From positions 1 through 28,107 of the forward strand of contig CAYZUC010000033.1 of assembly GCA_964481705.1 (NCBI GenBank): a stretch of DNA of 28,107 nucleotides, read 5' to 3'. This document shows, in pieces, positions 16,604 through 24,504 of the stretch. A program made the translations under genes and the position numbers. Positions within the stretch are counted from its first letter, which is position 1. Every line of letters starts with the position of its first letter. The notes beneath the pieces were generated by a model. The model searched no databases. It saw nothing but the letters and a program-made list of their open reading frames with translations, and was not told the DNA's origin. The DNA is from CAYZUC01 sp964481705. GTDB taxonomy: Bacteria > Bacillota > Clostridia > Lachnospirales > Lachnospiraceae.

Positions 16604-18382
16604 TCATACCATAATCATAAGATTATTGATACCTAGTACTTCACTATATTCCAAAGATTTCGCCGATTTCAACAAGATTCCTACTCCCATACTGTCAGAG
16701 AGCTTATCATCATCATGATTATAGTATTCAACCGGATTAAAACGTTTCCCCGGATACCGGATTCTAAGAATGGTAATCTCATCCTTGATATAAACGCGTA
16801 CATCTACATAGCTATCCTTTTCATTTAAGCAAATCACACGATAAACCAAAACCAGTAGTTCTTCCAATGCCAGGCTAATAATCATGCAGTTTCTGGGAGG
16901 CAGATTTCGCTCTCTGCAAAAATCTCCGATTTTCTCGGATGCAAAAGATATCTCCTCTTTTGTATTCTTTATTGAAAAGCTCAAATCATATTTGGAATCA
17001 TCTTCATTTTGTGGTAACAACCATTTCCTGTCATATAACATCTTCTCTCTTTTTGTGAGATAGCTTCGATAACAAGTCCTTGTGATTCTTGATGCCAAGC
17101 AGGCAAGAAGCTCGCCTGCAAAATAACATAACCATATTCCATTCTGACCAAATAAGTATCCAAACGCATAAGCACAGATTATCACAAAACCAGTTCGAAA
17201 CAGTAGTATCAAGTTGGAAAGTACCGGTCTCCTTATCGCACTGTAATAATTCATACTAATACAATTAAACAATGCCGGAATCAGACTAATTGCCACAAAA
17301 ATAACGGAAAGGATACCGCTTACGCCTAGAATCTCAGGAGATTTTACTCCAAACAATTGAACAAAGAACTTAGAGAAAAGAATTAACACCACGAGGCTTC
17401 CCAATACGATCCGAATACCACTCTTTCTTACTTTTCCCATGACCGTCTTAATATGTTCATAATCCATTTCTCCAAAGTAAAGACTGATGATGGGAACTAT
17501 GGATTGTGCAACTCCAAAAACAATAGTCATAAACAAATCGTCAATATTCTTTGCTATCGTGTAAATCGTAAATCCATTTTGATTACCTATCTGTCCAATT
17601 AGGTGATTAATCATAACCACAATAAAGGCTATGGAGAAATTATTTAGAGCTGCTGCACTTCCAGAACTGATGATATGAATTTCATCTTTGAAGATTAGCT
17701 TGGGGAATTTCGGTCTAATAATAGGCTGTCCATAGAACATAAAGAAGCATCCAACGCAAAAGGCACAGAAAAGGCTGATTATGGTAGCAAGTGCTGCCCC
17801 ACCTGTAGACATGTGCAAGTGTCTGACAAAGCACCAGGTTAATACAATATTGATGATTGCCATTGTCATCAACAGGTACATAGACACTTGTGGTCTTCCT
17901 ATTAATTTCAGATAGTTAAATGGAATATAGAAAAGAAGGGTAACAGTTCCCCCCGCAACATAAAAGAGATAATAGTTTTTGACCAAGGGAACCATATCTC
18001 CAGTTGCACCTAAGAGCTTTACAATTGGATTAACCTGCGTAATACCTATTATCGTAAGAATGATTCCCAGAATTAACGCAAATAAAAAAGAAGAGCCGAA
18101 GAAATACTCCGCCTTTTCCTTATCATTTTTTCCCAGACTAATACCGGCCATAATAGATGAGCCAACTGCCATCATGGAACCAAAGGTAAAATATATGAGA
18201 TATATGGGAGAAACAAGCGCCATGGAAGCAAGACCCTTTTCCCCTAGTGTATTGCCAATTATGACCGTATCAATCATACTGCTGAAATTGGAGGCCATTA
18301 ATGCAAGTATGGAAGGAATCAGAAATTTGCGAAAAATCTTCTCTGTCATTTGCGAATTTAGCTTTAGTGCCTGTTCTTCCAA
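16604..18382 (-). CDS. MATE-type transporter fused to a C-terminal RsbW-like (HATPase_c_2) domain
   Basis: A 592-residue protein. Residues 1 to about 450 form a MATE (NorM/DinF-like) multidrug/cation antiporter with about twelve hydrophobic segments and the early PSILALMASNFSSMIDTV-type helix. A basic linker leads to a domain at 466-592 that resembles anti-sigma factor kinases RsbW/SpoIIAB. It has LALEE at the N-box, a YPGKRFNP turn in place of the DxGxxFDP G1 box, and a SMGVGILL G2 box followed by a SLEYSEV strand. E508 is kept, but the Mg-chelating Asn (SpoIIAB N50) is L512 and the adenine-contacting Asp is Y543, so ATP binding or kinase activity is doubtful. Ordinary MATE proteins end near 450 residues. 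The start is TTG at 18382 with AGGAGG eight bases upstream. It follows azlD by 12 bases and precedes the GNAT gene. Confidence 0.87.
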   Translation of the reverse strand: MEEQALKLNSQMTEKIFRKFLIPSILALMASNFSSMIDTVIIGNTLGEKGLASMALVSPIYLIYFTFGSMMAVGSSIMAGISLGKNDKEKAEYFFGSSFLFALILGIILTIIGITQVNPIVKLLGATGDMVPLVKNYYLFYVAGGTVTLLFYIPFNYLKLIGRPQVSMYLLMTMAIINIVLTWCFVRHLHMSTGGAALATIISLFCAFCVGCFFMFYGQPIIRPKFPKLIFKDEIHIISSGSAAALNNFSIAFIVVMINHLIGQIGNQNGFTIYTIAKNIDDLFMTIVFGVAQSIVPIISLYFGEMDYEHIKTVMGKVRKSGIRIVLGSLVVLILFSKFFVQLFGVKSPEILGVSGILSVIFVAISLIPALFNCISMNYYSAIRRPVLSNLILLFRTGFVIICAYAFGYLFGQNGIWLCYFAGELLACLASRITRTCYRSYLTKREKMLYDRKWLLPQNEDDSKYDLSFSIKNTKEEISFASEKIGDFCRERNLPPRNCMIISLALEELLVLVYRVICLNEKDSYVDVRVYIKDEITILRIRYPGKRFNPVEYYNHDDDKLSDSMGVGILLKSAKSLEYSEVLGINNLMIMV

Positions 18383-18394
18383 TTCTTTTTCCTC

Positions 18395-18712
18395 CTACAT
18401 CATTATCTGCAACAATTCTATCACCAGTACACTTCCGCAGGCTGACAGCGCAACCGTTAACAGGCCTCTTCCAGTAAAAGCTACTATGACTGCGACCAAC
18501 AGTCCGGCCACAGCCGACATAAGGGAACCTGTAGAATACAGTATAGCCGGAAATGTCATCGCTGCCAAAACTGTATATGGGATATAGTATAAGAACGATT
18601 GCATAAACCTGGATTCAACCTTCTTTTTCACAAGTGCAAAGGGCAGCGCCCGTATCAGATAGGTGGTTCCTGCCATAATAAGAAGATAGATAAAGTATTG
18701 TTTTATATCCAT
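18395..18712 (-). CDS. azlD: AzlD-family branched-chain amino acid transport subunit
   Basis: A 105-residue membrane protein with about four hydrophobic segments and the family pattern TYLIRALPFAL near residues 14-25, followed by a conserved PYTVLAAMTFPAIL stretch. AzlD is the small partner of AzlC; the pair exports branched-chain amino acids or analogues such as azaleucine. The frame stays open upstream to 18796, but the ATG at 18712 begins two bases after the azlC stop codon and has GGAG about eight bases upstream, giving the usual family length. It lies 12 bases before the MATE-RsbW gene. Confidence 0.9.
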   Translation of the reverse strand: MDIKQYFIYLLIMAGTTYLIRALPFALVKKKVESRFMQSFLYYIPYTVLAAMTFPAILYSTGSLMSAVAGLLVAVIVAFTGRGLLTVALSACGSVLVIELLQIMM

Positions 18713-18714
18713 CA

Positions 18715-19431
18715 CTACTCTCCATTCTCTTTTGCTGTCGATTCTGTGCCTACCGGATAAAAGAAAGCACCAATCGTCGAAGCTGCTACCGCACATAAGA
18801 TGACAACAAATCCAACGGAAACACTTTTTAAAGCTTCTATGTATTTAAAACAACAGCTAAACAAAACTGCTAGCAAAACGATAATCAGTGTTTTCGAATT
18901 CTTTTTTACCACAGGTACTACAATTGCTATAAACATGCCGTATAGCGCAATACCAAGAGCATTTGTTAATATCTCAGGTAAGATATTTCCACATATTGCT
19001 CCCAACAGAGTACCGATTGCCCACCCAAAATAGGGAATGACAATCAATCCAAACAGATAGGATCTCCCCACGGTACCCTCCTTATTGGATGCAACAAAGA
19101 AAATCTCATCCGTAATACCAGCTCCCAATATCCATCGGGATAGCCCATCAAAACGTTCACTGACCTTTTGAGACAGTACGATAGACATCAAAGAATATCT
19201 TAAATTGATAATAAATTGTGCAAGTGCCATTTCAAAATAAGAACCAGTTGCTGCCATGATACTGACTCCTGCAAATTGTCCGGCAGAAGTAAGGTTCGTC
19301 ATGGAAATTAAAACCGTCTGCCACCAATTCAGTCCGAAGGAAACAGCGAGTATGCCAAATGTAAATGATACAGATAAATAGCCAAGCGCAATAGGAATTC
19401 CATCTAGTAGTCCTCTTTTGAATGGTTTCAT
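18715..19431 (-). CDS. azlC: AzlC-family branched-chain amino acid exporter subunit
   Basis: A 238-residue inner-membrane protein of the AzlC/YgaZ family. The N-terminal GIPIALGYLSVSFTFGILA helix, the TNLTSAGQFAGV loop and NLRYSLMS near residue 80 are typical, with about seven or eight hydrophobic segments in all. With AzlD it forms a branched-chain amino acid efflux pump. The ATG at 19431 overlaps the stop codon of the mscS-like gene (ATGA), with AAGGAG eight bases upstream inside that gene, so the two are translationally coupled. Substrate identity beyond the family is inferred. Confidence 0.92.
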   Translation of the reverse strand: MKPFKRGLLDGIPIALGYLSVSFTFGILAVSFGLNWWQTVLISMTNLTSAGQFAGVSIMAATGSYFEMALAQFIINLRYSLMSIVLSQKVSERFDGLSRWILGAGITDEIFFVASNKEGTVGRSYLFGLIVIPYFGWAIGTLLGAICGNILPEILTNALGIALYGMFIAIVVPVVKKNSKTLIIVLLAVLFSCCFKYIEALKSVSVGFVVILCAVAASTIGAFFYPVGTESTAKENGE

Positions 19432-20324
19432 GAGGGATTCTCCTTAATCATGATATCCAATTTTTTATATGGAATCTCAATACCATTCTCATCAAATGCC
19501 AATTTGACTTTTTCTATAATTCTATACTTTACATTTAGATACAATTCTTTTTTAACCCATGCATGAATACCAAGATTAACCGCACTCTCTCCGAGTGATG
19601 CAACAAATACTTCCGGTACCGTATTTGTATTGACGCCTTCATCCTTCTCCAGAATACTCAGGATAATTTCTTTTGCTTTCAGAAGGTCTGCTGTATATGC
19701 TATTCCAAACTCCAAATCAAGTCTGCGATCCTTGGAAGCCGTCTTATTCATAAGTGAAGTATTGGCAAGTGTACCATTTGGTATCGTAACAACACTATTA
19801 TCCATGGTATGAAGGGTAGTATAAAAAATCTGTATTTTCGTGACGTAGCCTTCATTTTTGTGAGTATCTTCAATGATATAATCACCAACCTTAAATGGTT
19901 TCATGGTCAATATCAATACGCCTCCTGCGAAATTCGCAAGACTGCCTTGCAAGGCCAATCCCAACGTCAAGCCCAGCGAGCCTACAACTGCAATTACAGA
20001 AGTCGCATCCAAACCGAACCTTGATGCTACAAAGAATAGAAGTATGGTGTAGAGGGCAACCTTTAGGCAGGAATCAACAAACTGAATGGCACCTTGATCC
20101 GCTTTTGCATTCTGCATCGCCTTTTTTACAATCTTACGCAATAACCGAATCAATGCAAATCCAATTACAATCAACACTAGTGTAAATAAGACTCTCACTC
20201 CAAGATTCAATGCTTTTTCTGGGAGTGCATCCAAATATCTGCGAATGACTCCGGGATTTATGTTCTCAAGCTTTTCCAGCTGTTCCATATTCTCAACACT
20301 ATCTATTGAACTTACTGTATTCAT
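19428..20324 (-). CDS. mscS: MscS-family small-conductance mechanosensitive channel
   Basis: About 298 residues. An acidic, signal-less N-terminus is followed by TM helices near 42-64 and 85-102. The pore helix TM3 (about 107-139) is rich in alternating Gly and Ala (VVGSLGLTLGLALQG), the hallmark of MscS. The cytoplasmic beta domain begins at KPFKVGDYI, and IPNGTLAN follows near 182. The channel should open on hypo-osmotic shock and release solutes; some relatives export glutamate. Either the ATG at 20333 or that at 20324 could be used. I prefer 20324 because AGGG lies ten bases upstream of it, against one base for 20333. It overlaps azlC by four bases and probably starts the long block down to the phosphatase gene. 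Confidence 0.92.
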   Translation of the reverse strand: MNTVSSIDSVENMEQLEKLENINPGVIRRYLDALPEKALNLGVRVLFTLVLIVIGFALIRLLRKIVKKAMQNAKADQGAIQFVDSCLKVALYTILLFFVASRFGLDATSVIAVVGSLGLTLGLALQGSLANFAGGVLILTMKPFKVGDYIIEDTHKNEGYVTKIQIFYTTLHTMDNSVVTIPNGTLANTSLMNKTASKDRRLDLEFGIAYTADLLKAKEIILSILEKDEGVNTNTVPEVFVASLGESAVNLGIHAWVKKELYLNVKYRIIEKVKLAFDENGIEIPYKKLDIMIKENPS

Positions 20325-20351
20325 ATTCTGCATACCCTACTTTAATTTCTA

Positions 20352-20379
20352 ATTATTTTATTTCATTTAAATCCGTCAA
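20352..20379 (-). promoter_or_regulatory. Putative promoter of the mscS-azlCD-MATE block
   Basis: On the minus strand TTGACG (20374-20379, overlapping the glgB stop codon) and AATAAT (20352-20357) are spaced by 16 bases; each box matches consensus at five of six positions. The transcript would start near 20345, about 20 bases before the ATG at 20324. No terminator is visible after glgB, so read-through is also possible. Confidence 0.42.
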
Positions 20380-22694
20380 TTCTTTGAAGCATCTGCACGT
20401 TCAGAAGCTCCTGCAGTATTCACACTCTTTGTTCTTTTGGATGCCTTCGCAGCTGTCTTACGTGTCGTTGTCGGCTTTTCTTCAAAATCATCCTCTTCGA
20501 GCGGAATGAACTGAAAGATACTAAGACCAAGTGGCGGTACTTTAATCTTTATGGAATTCTCGCGATCGTCACATTCATCCTTTTTTGATAGCTTAACTCT
20601 TGTATTGGAAAATCCAAATCCACCATACTTTTCAGCGTCCGAGCAGAAAATCTCTTTGTACTTTCCCGGAGCTGGAACTCCGATTTTATAGTTATTTCGA
20701 GGAATATTCTCAAAATTGCAAATAACTATGAGCATTTCCTCTTCCTTTTTTGTCTTTCTGGCATAAACAACGATATTTTCATTTGCAGAAATATTATTAA
20801 TCCATTCAAAGCCCTCTATGCTGTGGTCATATTCGTGCAACGCAGGCTGTGTCCGATACAATGTGTTTAAATCTCTTACATAAGAATGAATTCCTTGATG
20901 CTCATCATATTCTAATAAATTCCATTGTACGGCTCTGCCTTCATTCCATTCATCAAATTCTGCAATATCCTGTCCCATAAACAGAAGCTTCTTCCCGGGA
21001 TGTGTCATAAAGAAACCATATGCTGCCCTGAGATTACTGAATTTCTCATCAATAGTACCTGGCATTTTTCCAATTAGGGTGGACTTTCCATGAACCACCT
21101 CATCATGCGATAATGAGAGCATGAACTTTTCACTATAGGCATATATCATGCTAAAACAAAGCTCTCCATAATGATGCGTACGGAACAGCGGATCGTAATG
21201 CATATATCCCAGGAAATCATTCATCCATCCCATATTCCATTTATAATCAAATCCTAATCCATCGTCCTTTACATCTGCCGTAACGTTTGGCCACGCTGTA
21301 GATTCTTCTGCAATCAGCAACGCATCCGGAATCATCTTCTTAAATACGGAATTTAGATGCTTCAGGAACTCTACTGCTTCGAGATTTTCATTACCGCCGT
21401 AGATATTGGCGATCCATTCGCCATCATTTTTTCCATAGTCAAGATACAGCATAGATGCAACTGCATCCATACGAATTCCATCTGCATGATATTCCATTGC
21501 CCAATAAAGAGCATTTGCAATCAGATAATTTTTAACCTCCGGACGACCATAGTTGTACAGTAAAGTCCCCCAATGAGGATGATACCCCTGTCTTGGATCC
21601 TGATGCTCATAAAGACACGTACCATCAAAGCATCGTAAGCCTTGATCATCCTTTGGAAAATGCCCCGGTACCCAGTCCAATATCACTCCGATATCGTTTT
21701 TATGCATATACTCCATAAAATACATAAAATCCTTGGGTGTGCCATATCGGCTGGTAGGTGCATAATAACCGATCACCTGATACCCCCAGCTTTCATCAAG
21801 CGGATGTTCCATAACTGGCATCAATTCCACATGTGTATATCCCATATCCTTTACATATTTTACAAGCTCTGGGGCAATCTCACGATAATTGTAGAATTCT
21901 CTTCCGTCTGTAGGCTTTTTCCATGTGCCAAGGTGCAGTTCATATACAGACATCGCAGAAGATTCTGATTGGTAGGATTTTCTCTTCTTCATCCAATCAT
22001 CGTCTTTCCAATCATAATTTGTAATTGTTCTTACAATGGATGCGGTGTTCGGACGAATCTCAGCACCATAACAATAAGGATCTGCCTTCATGTATGTGAG
22101 ACCGCTCTTTAGCTTAATCTCAAACTTATACATGGCACCTTCCTCAACATCCGGCACAAACAGTTCGAAAATACCAGAGTCCCACAATCGCTGCATTTGA
22201 TGAATTCTACCGTCCCATTCATTAAAATCGCCTACTACGCTGACGCGTAATGCATTTGGAGCCCAAACTGCAAAATGAACACCATCAATTCCATCAATAT
22301 TACAAACATGTGCTCCGAGAATATCATAAACATTATAATGTATTCCTGAATTAAATTTCTTGGTATCCTTTTCTGTAATCAAATCTGGGAATCGATAAGG
22401 ATCTTCTTTTTCTATTTCATTTCCCTTTTCATCTTCGACAACAAGCGTATAAACAAAGGGATACTTGTCCTTTACCAAAACAGAATAAAACCCATCTTCA
22501 TCGGTTAGTTCCATTTCAGTGACTTTTTTTCCAATCTTCACAGAAACCTTTTTCGAATCTGGCTGGTAGGTCTGAATCAAGGTAGCTCCCTTTATACTAT
22601 GCGGTCCAAGAATTCCTTTCGGGTTATCCTCCTCTGAATAGGTAACTGCTTCGATCTCTGCCCAGTCCATTAAATTATATAATCTTTTATTCAT
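20376..22694 (-). CDS. glgB: 1,4-alpha-glucan branching enzyme
   Basis: Forms alpha-1,6 branches in glycogen by transferring cut alpha-1,4 chains. The 772 residues comprise an N1-like domain (about 20-105), a CBM48 domain (about 115-225), the GH13 catalytic barrel (about 250-620) and a C-terminal beta domain ending near 730. Catalytic residues are the nucleophile D410 in DGIRMD, the acid E463 in IAEEST, and the third carboxylate in the later SHDEVVHGK segment. The last 40 or so residues form a Thr/Ala/Lys/Arg-rich, probably disordered tail not needed by the fold. GGGGG five bases upstream supports the ATG at 22694. No other glycogen gene is in the window. It follows the DUF1015 gene by 76 bases. 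Confidence 0.96.
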   Translation of the reverse strand: MNKRLYNLMDWAEIEAVTYSEEDNPKGILGPHSIKGATLIQTYQPDSKKVSVKIGKKVTEMELTDEDGFYSVLVKDKYPFVYTLVVEDEKGNEIEKEDPYRFPDLITEKDTKKFNSGIHYNVYDILGAHVCNIDGIDGVHFAVWAPNALRVSVVGDFNEWDGRIHQMQRLWDSGIFELFVPDVEEGAMYKFEIKLKSGLTYMKADPYCYGAEIRPNTASIVRTITNYDWKDDDWMKKRKSYQSESSAMSVYELHLGTWKKPTDGREFYNYREIAPELVKYVKDMGYTHVELMPVMEHPLDESWGYQVIGYYAPTSRYGTPKDFMYFMEYMHKNDIGVILDWVPGHFPKDDQGLRCFDGTCLYEHQDPRQGYHPHWGTLLYNYGRPEVKNYLIANALYWAMEYHADGIRMDAVASMLYLDYGKNDGEWIANIYGGNENLEAVEFLKHLNSVFKKMIPDALLIAEESTAWPNVTADVKDDGLGFDYKWNMGWMNDFLGYMHYDPLFRTHHYGELCFSMIYAYSEKFMLSLSHDEVVHGKSTLIGKMPGTIDEKFSNLRAAYGFFMTHPGKKLLFMGQDIAEFDEWNEGRAVQWNLLEYDEHQGIHSYVRDLNTLYRTQPALHEYDHSIEGFEWINNISANENIVVYARKTKKEEEMLIVICNFENIPRNNYKIGVPAPGKYKEIFCSDAEKYGGFGFSNTRVKLSKKDECDDRENSIKIKVPPLGLSIFQFIPLEEDDFEEKPTTTRKTAAKASKRTKSVNTAGASERADASKN

Positions 22695-22706
22695 ATTTCC
22701 CCCTTC

Positions 22707-22739
22707 TTACACGTAATAAATTTTAACCAATTCGTGTAA
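22707..22739. repeat. Inverted repeat in the glgB leader
   Basis: TTACACG (22707-22713) and CGTGTAA (22733-22739) form a perfect seven-base inverted repeat with a 19-base AT-rich spacer. It ends four bases before the GGGGG ribosome binding site of glgB. It could be an operator or an mRNA hairpin next to the site of translation start. No U-tract makes it a terminator. Confidence 0.45.
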
Positions 22740-22770
22740 TTCCCTTAATGTATTTACTGAATCATAAAAC

Positions 22771-24015
22771 TTAATGTGTCTCTTTTATAGAATGAATAAA
22801 CAGACCACTACGAAGTTTCGGCTCAAACCAAGTTGATTTCGGAGGCATAAGCCGATTCTCATCAGCAACAGCGAAAAGTTCACTAATACTGGTCGGATAC
22901 ATGGAAAAGGCAACCTTGCAATCAGCATGTACTCGTCTTTCCAACTCCTCCAGACCTCGAATACCACCCACAAAATCGATTCTCTTATCTGTCTTTGGAT
23001 TCTGAATACCTAATATCGGCTCCAATAAATTGTTCTGAAGAATGGAAACATCCAATCCATCTACCGCATCCGTATTTCGGATTTCGTCCTTTGCCTTCAA
23101 GGAATACCACTGATGATCCAAGTACATCCCAAATTCACATTTTTCCTTAGGATGAACTGGTTGATTACTTATGGTTACATTGAATTTCTCTTCAATCTTA
23201 TCAAGAAATGATTTTGTATCGTATCCATTCAAATCCTTTACTACACGATTGTAATCCATAATCATCAATTCATCATCCGGAAAAAGAACCGAAAGAAAAT
23301 AGTTGAATTCTTCGCTTCCATTGTAATCCGGATGTTCGCTTCTTCTCTTCAATCCAACTTTTACTGCCGAAGCGCATCTGTGATGACCATCTGCAATATA
23401 GATTTCTTTTATATTTGCGAACTCTTTTCGAATTGTCTCTATGTAATTGACACGGTCCACAATCCACACACGATGTTGGATTCCATCTACAGATTTGAAA
23501 TCATATACCGGCTTGCCTTTCTTTACATTATTGACTACTTGATTGATAACTTCTCTTGAGCGATATGCAAGGAAAATCGGACCTGTCTGGGCGTCACAGG
23601 TATCTACATGACGAATGCGGTCTTCTTCTTTGTCTGCTCGTGTATTTTCATGCTTTTTAATGATTTGATTCTCATAATCATCAATGGATGCACAGGCAAC
23701 AATTCCTGTCTGCGTCCTTCCATTCATTGTTAATTCATAGATATAATAACAATGATTCTTTTCTTGAATAAAATATCCTTTATTGATAAGCTTCCATAAG
23801 AGATCATGTGCTCCCTTATAAACTCGATCATCATAAGTATCTACATCATCCGGAAAAGAGACTTCTGCGCGGTCGATTTTCAAGAATGATAATGGTTCTC
23901 GAGCCACTTCTTCCTTCGCCTCTTCTCTATTATAAACATCATATGGTAAAGCTGCTATTCTGCTTTCCAAACCTTCCTTCGGTCTAATTCCTTTAAATGG
24001 ATTAATCTTTGCCAT
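22771..24015 (-). CDS. DUF1015 family protein
   Basis: A 414-residue soluble protein of the DUF1015 family, whose molecular function I do not know to be settled. Features of the family are visible: the opening PFKGIRPKEG, ALPYDVYNREE (22-32), HENTRADKEEDR (122-133), and ADGHHRCASA (208-217). The GHHR motif is reminiscent of the GERR motif of ParB-like folds, which include some serine kinases; this is only a resemblance. In other Clostridia relatives often lie near serine biosynthesis genes (from memory), but no such gene is in this window. The ATG at 24015 has GAGAGGA about seven bases upstream. It lies upstream of glgB (76-base gap) and shares a divergent promoter region with the small plus-strand ORF. 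Confidence 0.9.
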   Translation of the reverse strand: MAKINPFKGIRPKEGLESRIAALPYDVYNREEAKEEVAREPLSFLKIDRAEVSFPDDVDTYDDRVYKGAHDLLWKLINKGYFIQEKNHCYYIYELTMNGRTQTGIVACASIDDYENQIIKKHENTRADKEEDRIRHVDTCDAQTGPIFLAYRSREVINQVVNNVKKGKPVYDFKSVDGIQHRVWIVDRVNYIETIRKEFANIKEIYIADGHHRCASAVKVGLKRRSEHPDYNGSEEFNYFLSVLFPDDELMIMDYNRVVKDLNGYDTKSFLDKIEEKFNVTISNQPVHPKEKCEFGMYLDHQWYSLKAKDEIRNTDAVDGLDVSILQNNLLEPILGIQNPKTDKRIDFVGGIRGLEELERRVHADCKVAFSMYPTSISELFAVADENRLMPPKSTWFEPKLRSGLFIHSIKETH

Positions 24016-24062
24016 TTTTTATCCTCTCTTATCTCTTATGATTCATTCGTACAACTCTTATT

Positions 24063-24091
24063 ATTTTAACAAATTTCCGTACAATTAACAA
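24063..24091 (-). promoter_or_regulatory. Putative promoter of the DUF1015-glgB block
   Basis: On the minus strand TTGTTA (24086-24091) and TAAAAT (24063-24068) are spaced by 17 bases. Transcription would start near 24057, giving a leader of about 40 bases. It lies back-to-back with the plus-strand promoter at 24106-24134, with 14 bases between the two -35 boxes. Confidence 0.55.
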
Positions 24092-24105
24092 TAGTTGAAA
24101 CATTT

Positions 24106-24134
24106 TTGACAGTGTTCGCTACAAATGCTATACT
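24106..24134 (+). promoter_or_regulatory. Strong sigma-A promoter of the small plus-strand ORF
   Basis: A perfect -35 box TTGACA (24106-24111) and TATACT (24129-24134) with a 17-base spacer. Transcription would start near 24141, about 26 bases before the ATG at 24167. Confidence 0.8.
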
Positions 24135-24166
24135 CTACAATAATAGTAATGAACGGAGGTAATATT

Positions 24167-24436
24167 ATGACGCAGGAAGATCGTGAAATCATACAAAGAA
24201 TCAATCAATATGCTGAGGAGGTTTTAAAGGATATTGATCCGCAAAATACTCGTGTCTCTTTTCAGATTCAGCAGCTCACTCCCATCTTAAAATCCATAGC
24301 CGAGGAGAAAGGTATCTCCATGGAAGATATGTTTATCAAATATATGGATTTGCAGACCGAATTTGCGAAGGAAAATGCAGATAAGTTTAAGGAAGATTAT
24401 ACAGATCTTGGTATGCTGGATATGGGTCCCCGCTAG
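24167..24436 (+). CDS. Small acidic cytoplasmic protein of unknown function
   Basis: An 89-residue protein, the only protein-coding gene supported on the plus strand. It is rich in Glu, Asp, Lys and Gln, with no membrane segment or signal peptide, and looks largely alpha-helical (EDREIIQRINQYAEEVLKDI and a second amphipathic stretch at about 56-75). I do not recognise the family. The frame is open from 24125, but the ATG at 24167 is chosen because GGAGG lies eight bases upstream and the near-consensus promoter at 24106-24134 would make a start at 24125 impossible. It has its own promoter and a terminator at 24461-24504, so it is a real single-gene transcript, divergent from DUF1015 and convergent with the ABC exporter genes. 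Confidence 0.82.
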   Translation: MTQEDREIIQRINQYAEEVLKDIDPQNTRVSFQIQQLTPILKSIAEEKGISMEDMFIKYMDLQTEFAKENADKFKEDYTDLGMLDMGPR

Positions 24437-24460
24437 TAAACGATTCTACTATCATCATTT

Positions 24461-24504
24461 AAAAAAATCGCTGAGCTTTATAAGCTTCAGCGATTTTATT
24501 TTTA
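24461..24504. terminator. Bidirectional intrinsic terminator
   Basis: AAAATCGCTGAGCTT and its near-complement (one bulged base) form a 13-14 bp stem with a three- to four-base loop. It is flanked by seven A residues on the left (U-tract for minus-strand transcription) and a T-rich stretch on the right (U-tract for the plus strand). It lies 25 bases after the small plus-strand ORF and immediately after the stop codon of the ABC exporter gene at 24502. Confidence 0.9.

Noticed and set aside
17979..18587. 202-codon plus-strand open frame opposite the MATE and azlD genes
   Set aside because: Antisense to two well-supported genes, no ribosome binding site, and a composition typical of a shadow of membrane-protein codons.
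24125..24166. Longer start for the small plus-strand ORF at 24125
   Set aside because: It lies within the -10 region of the ORF's own promoter, while the ATG at 24167 has GGAGG at good spacing.
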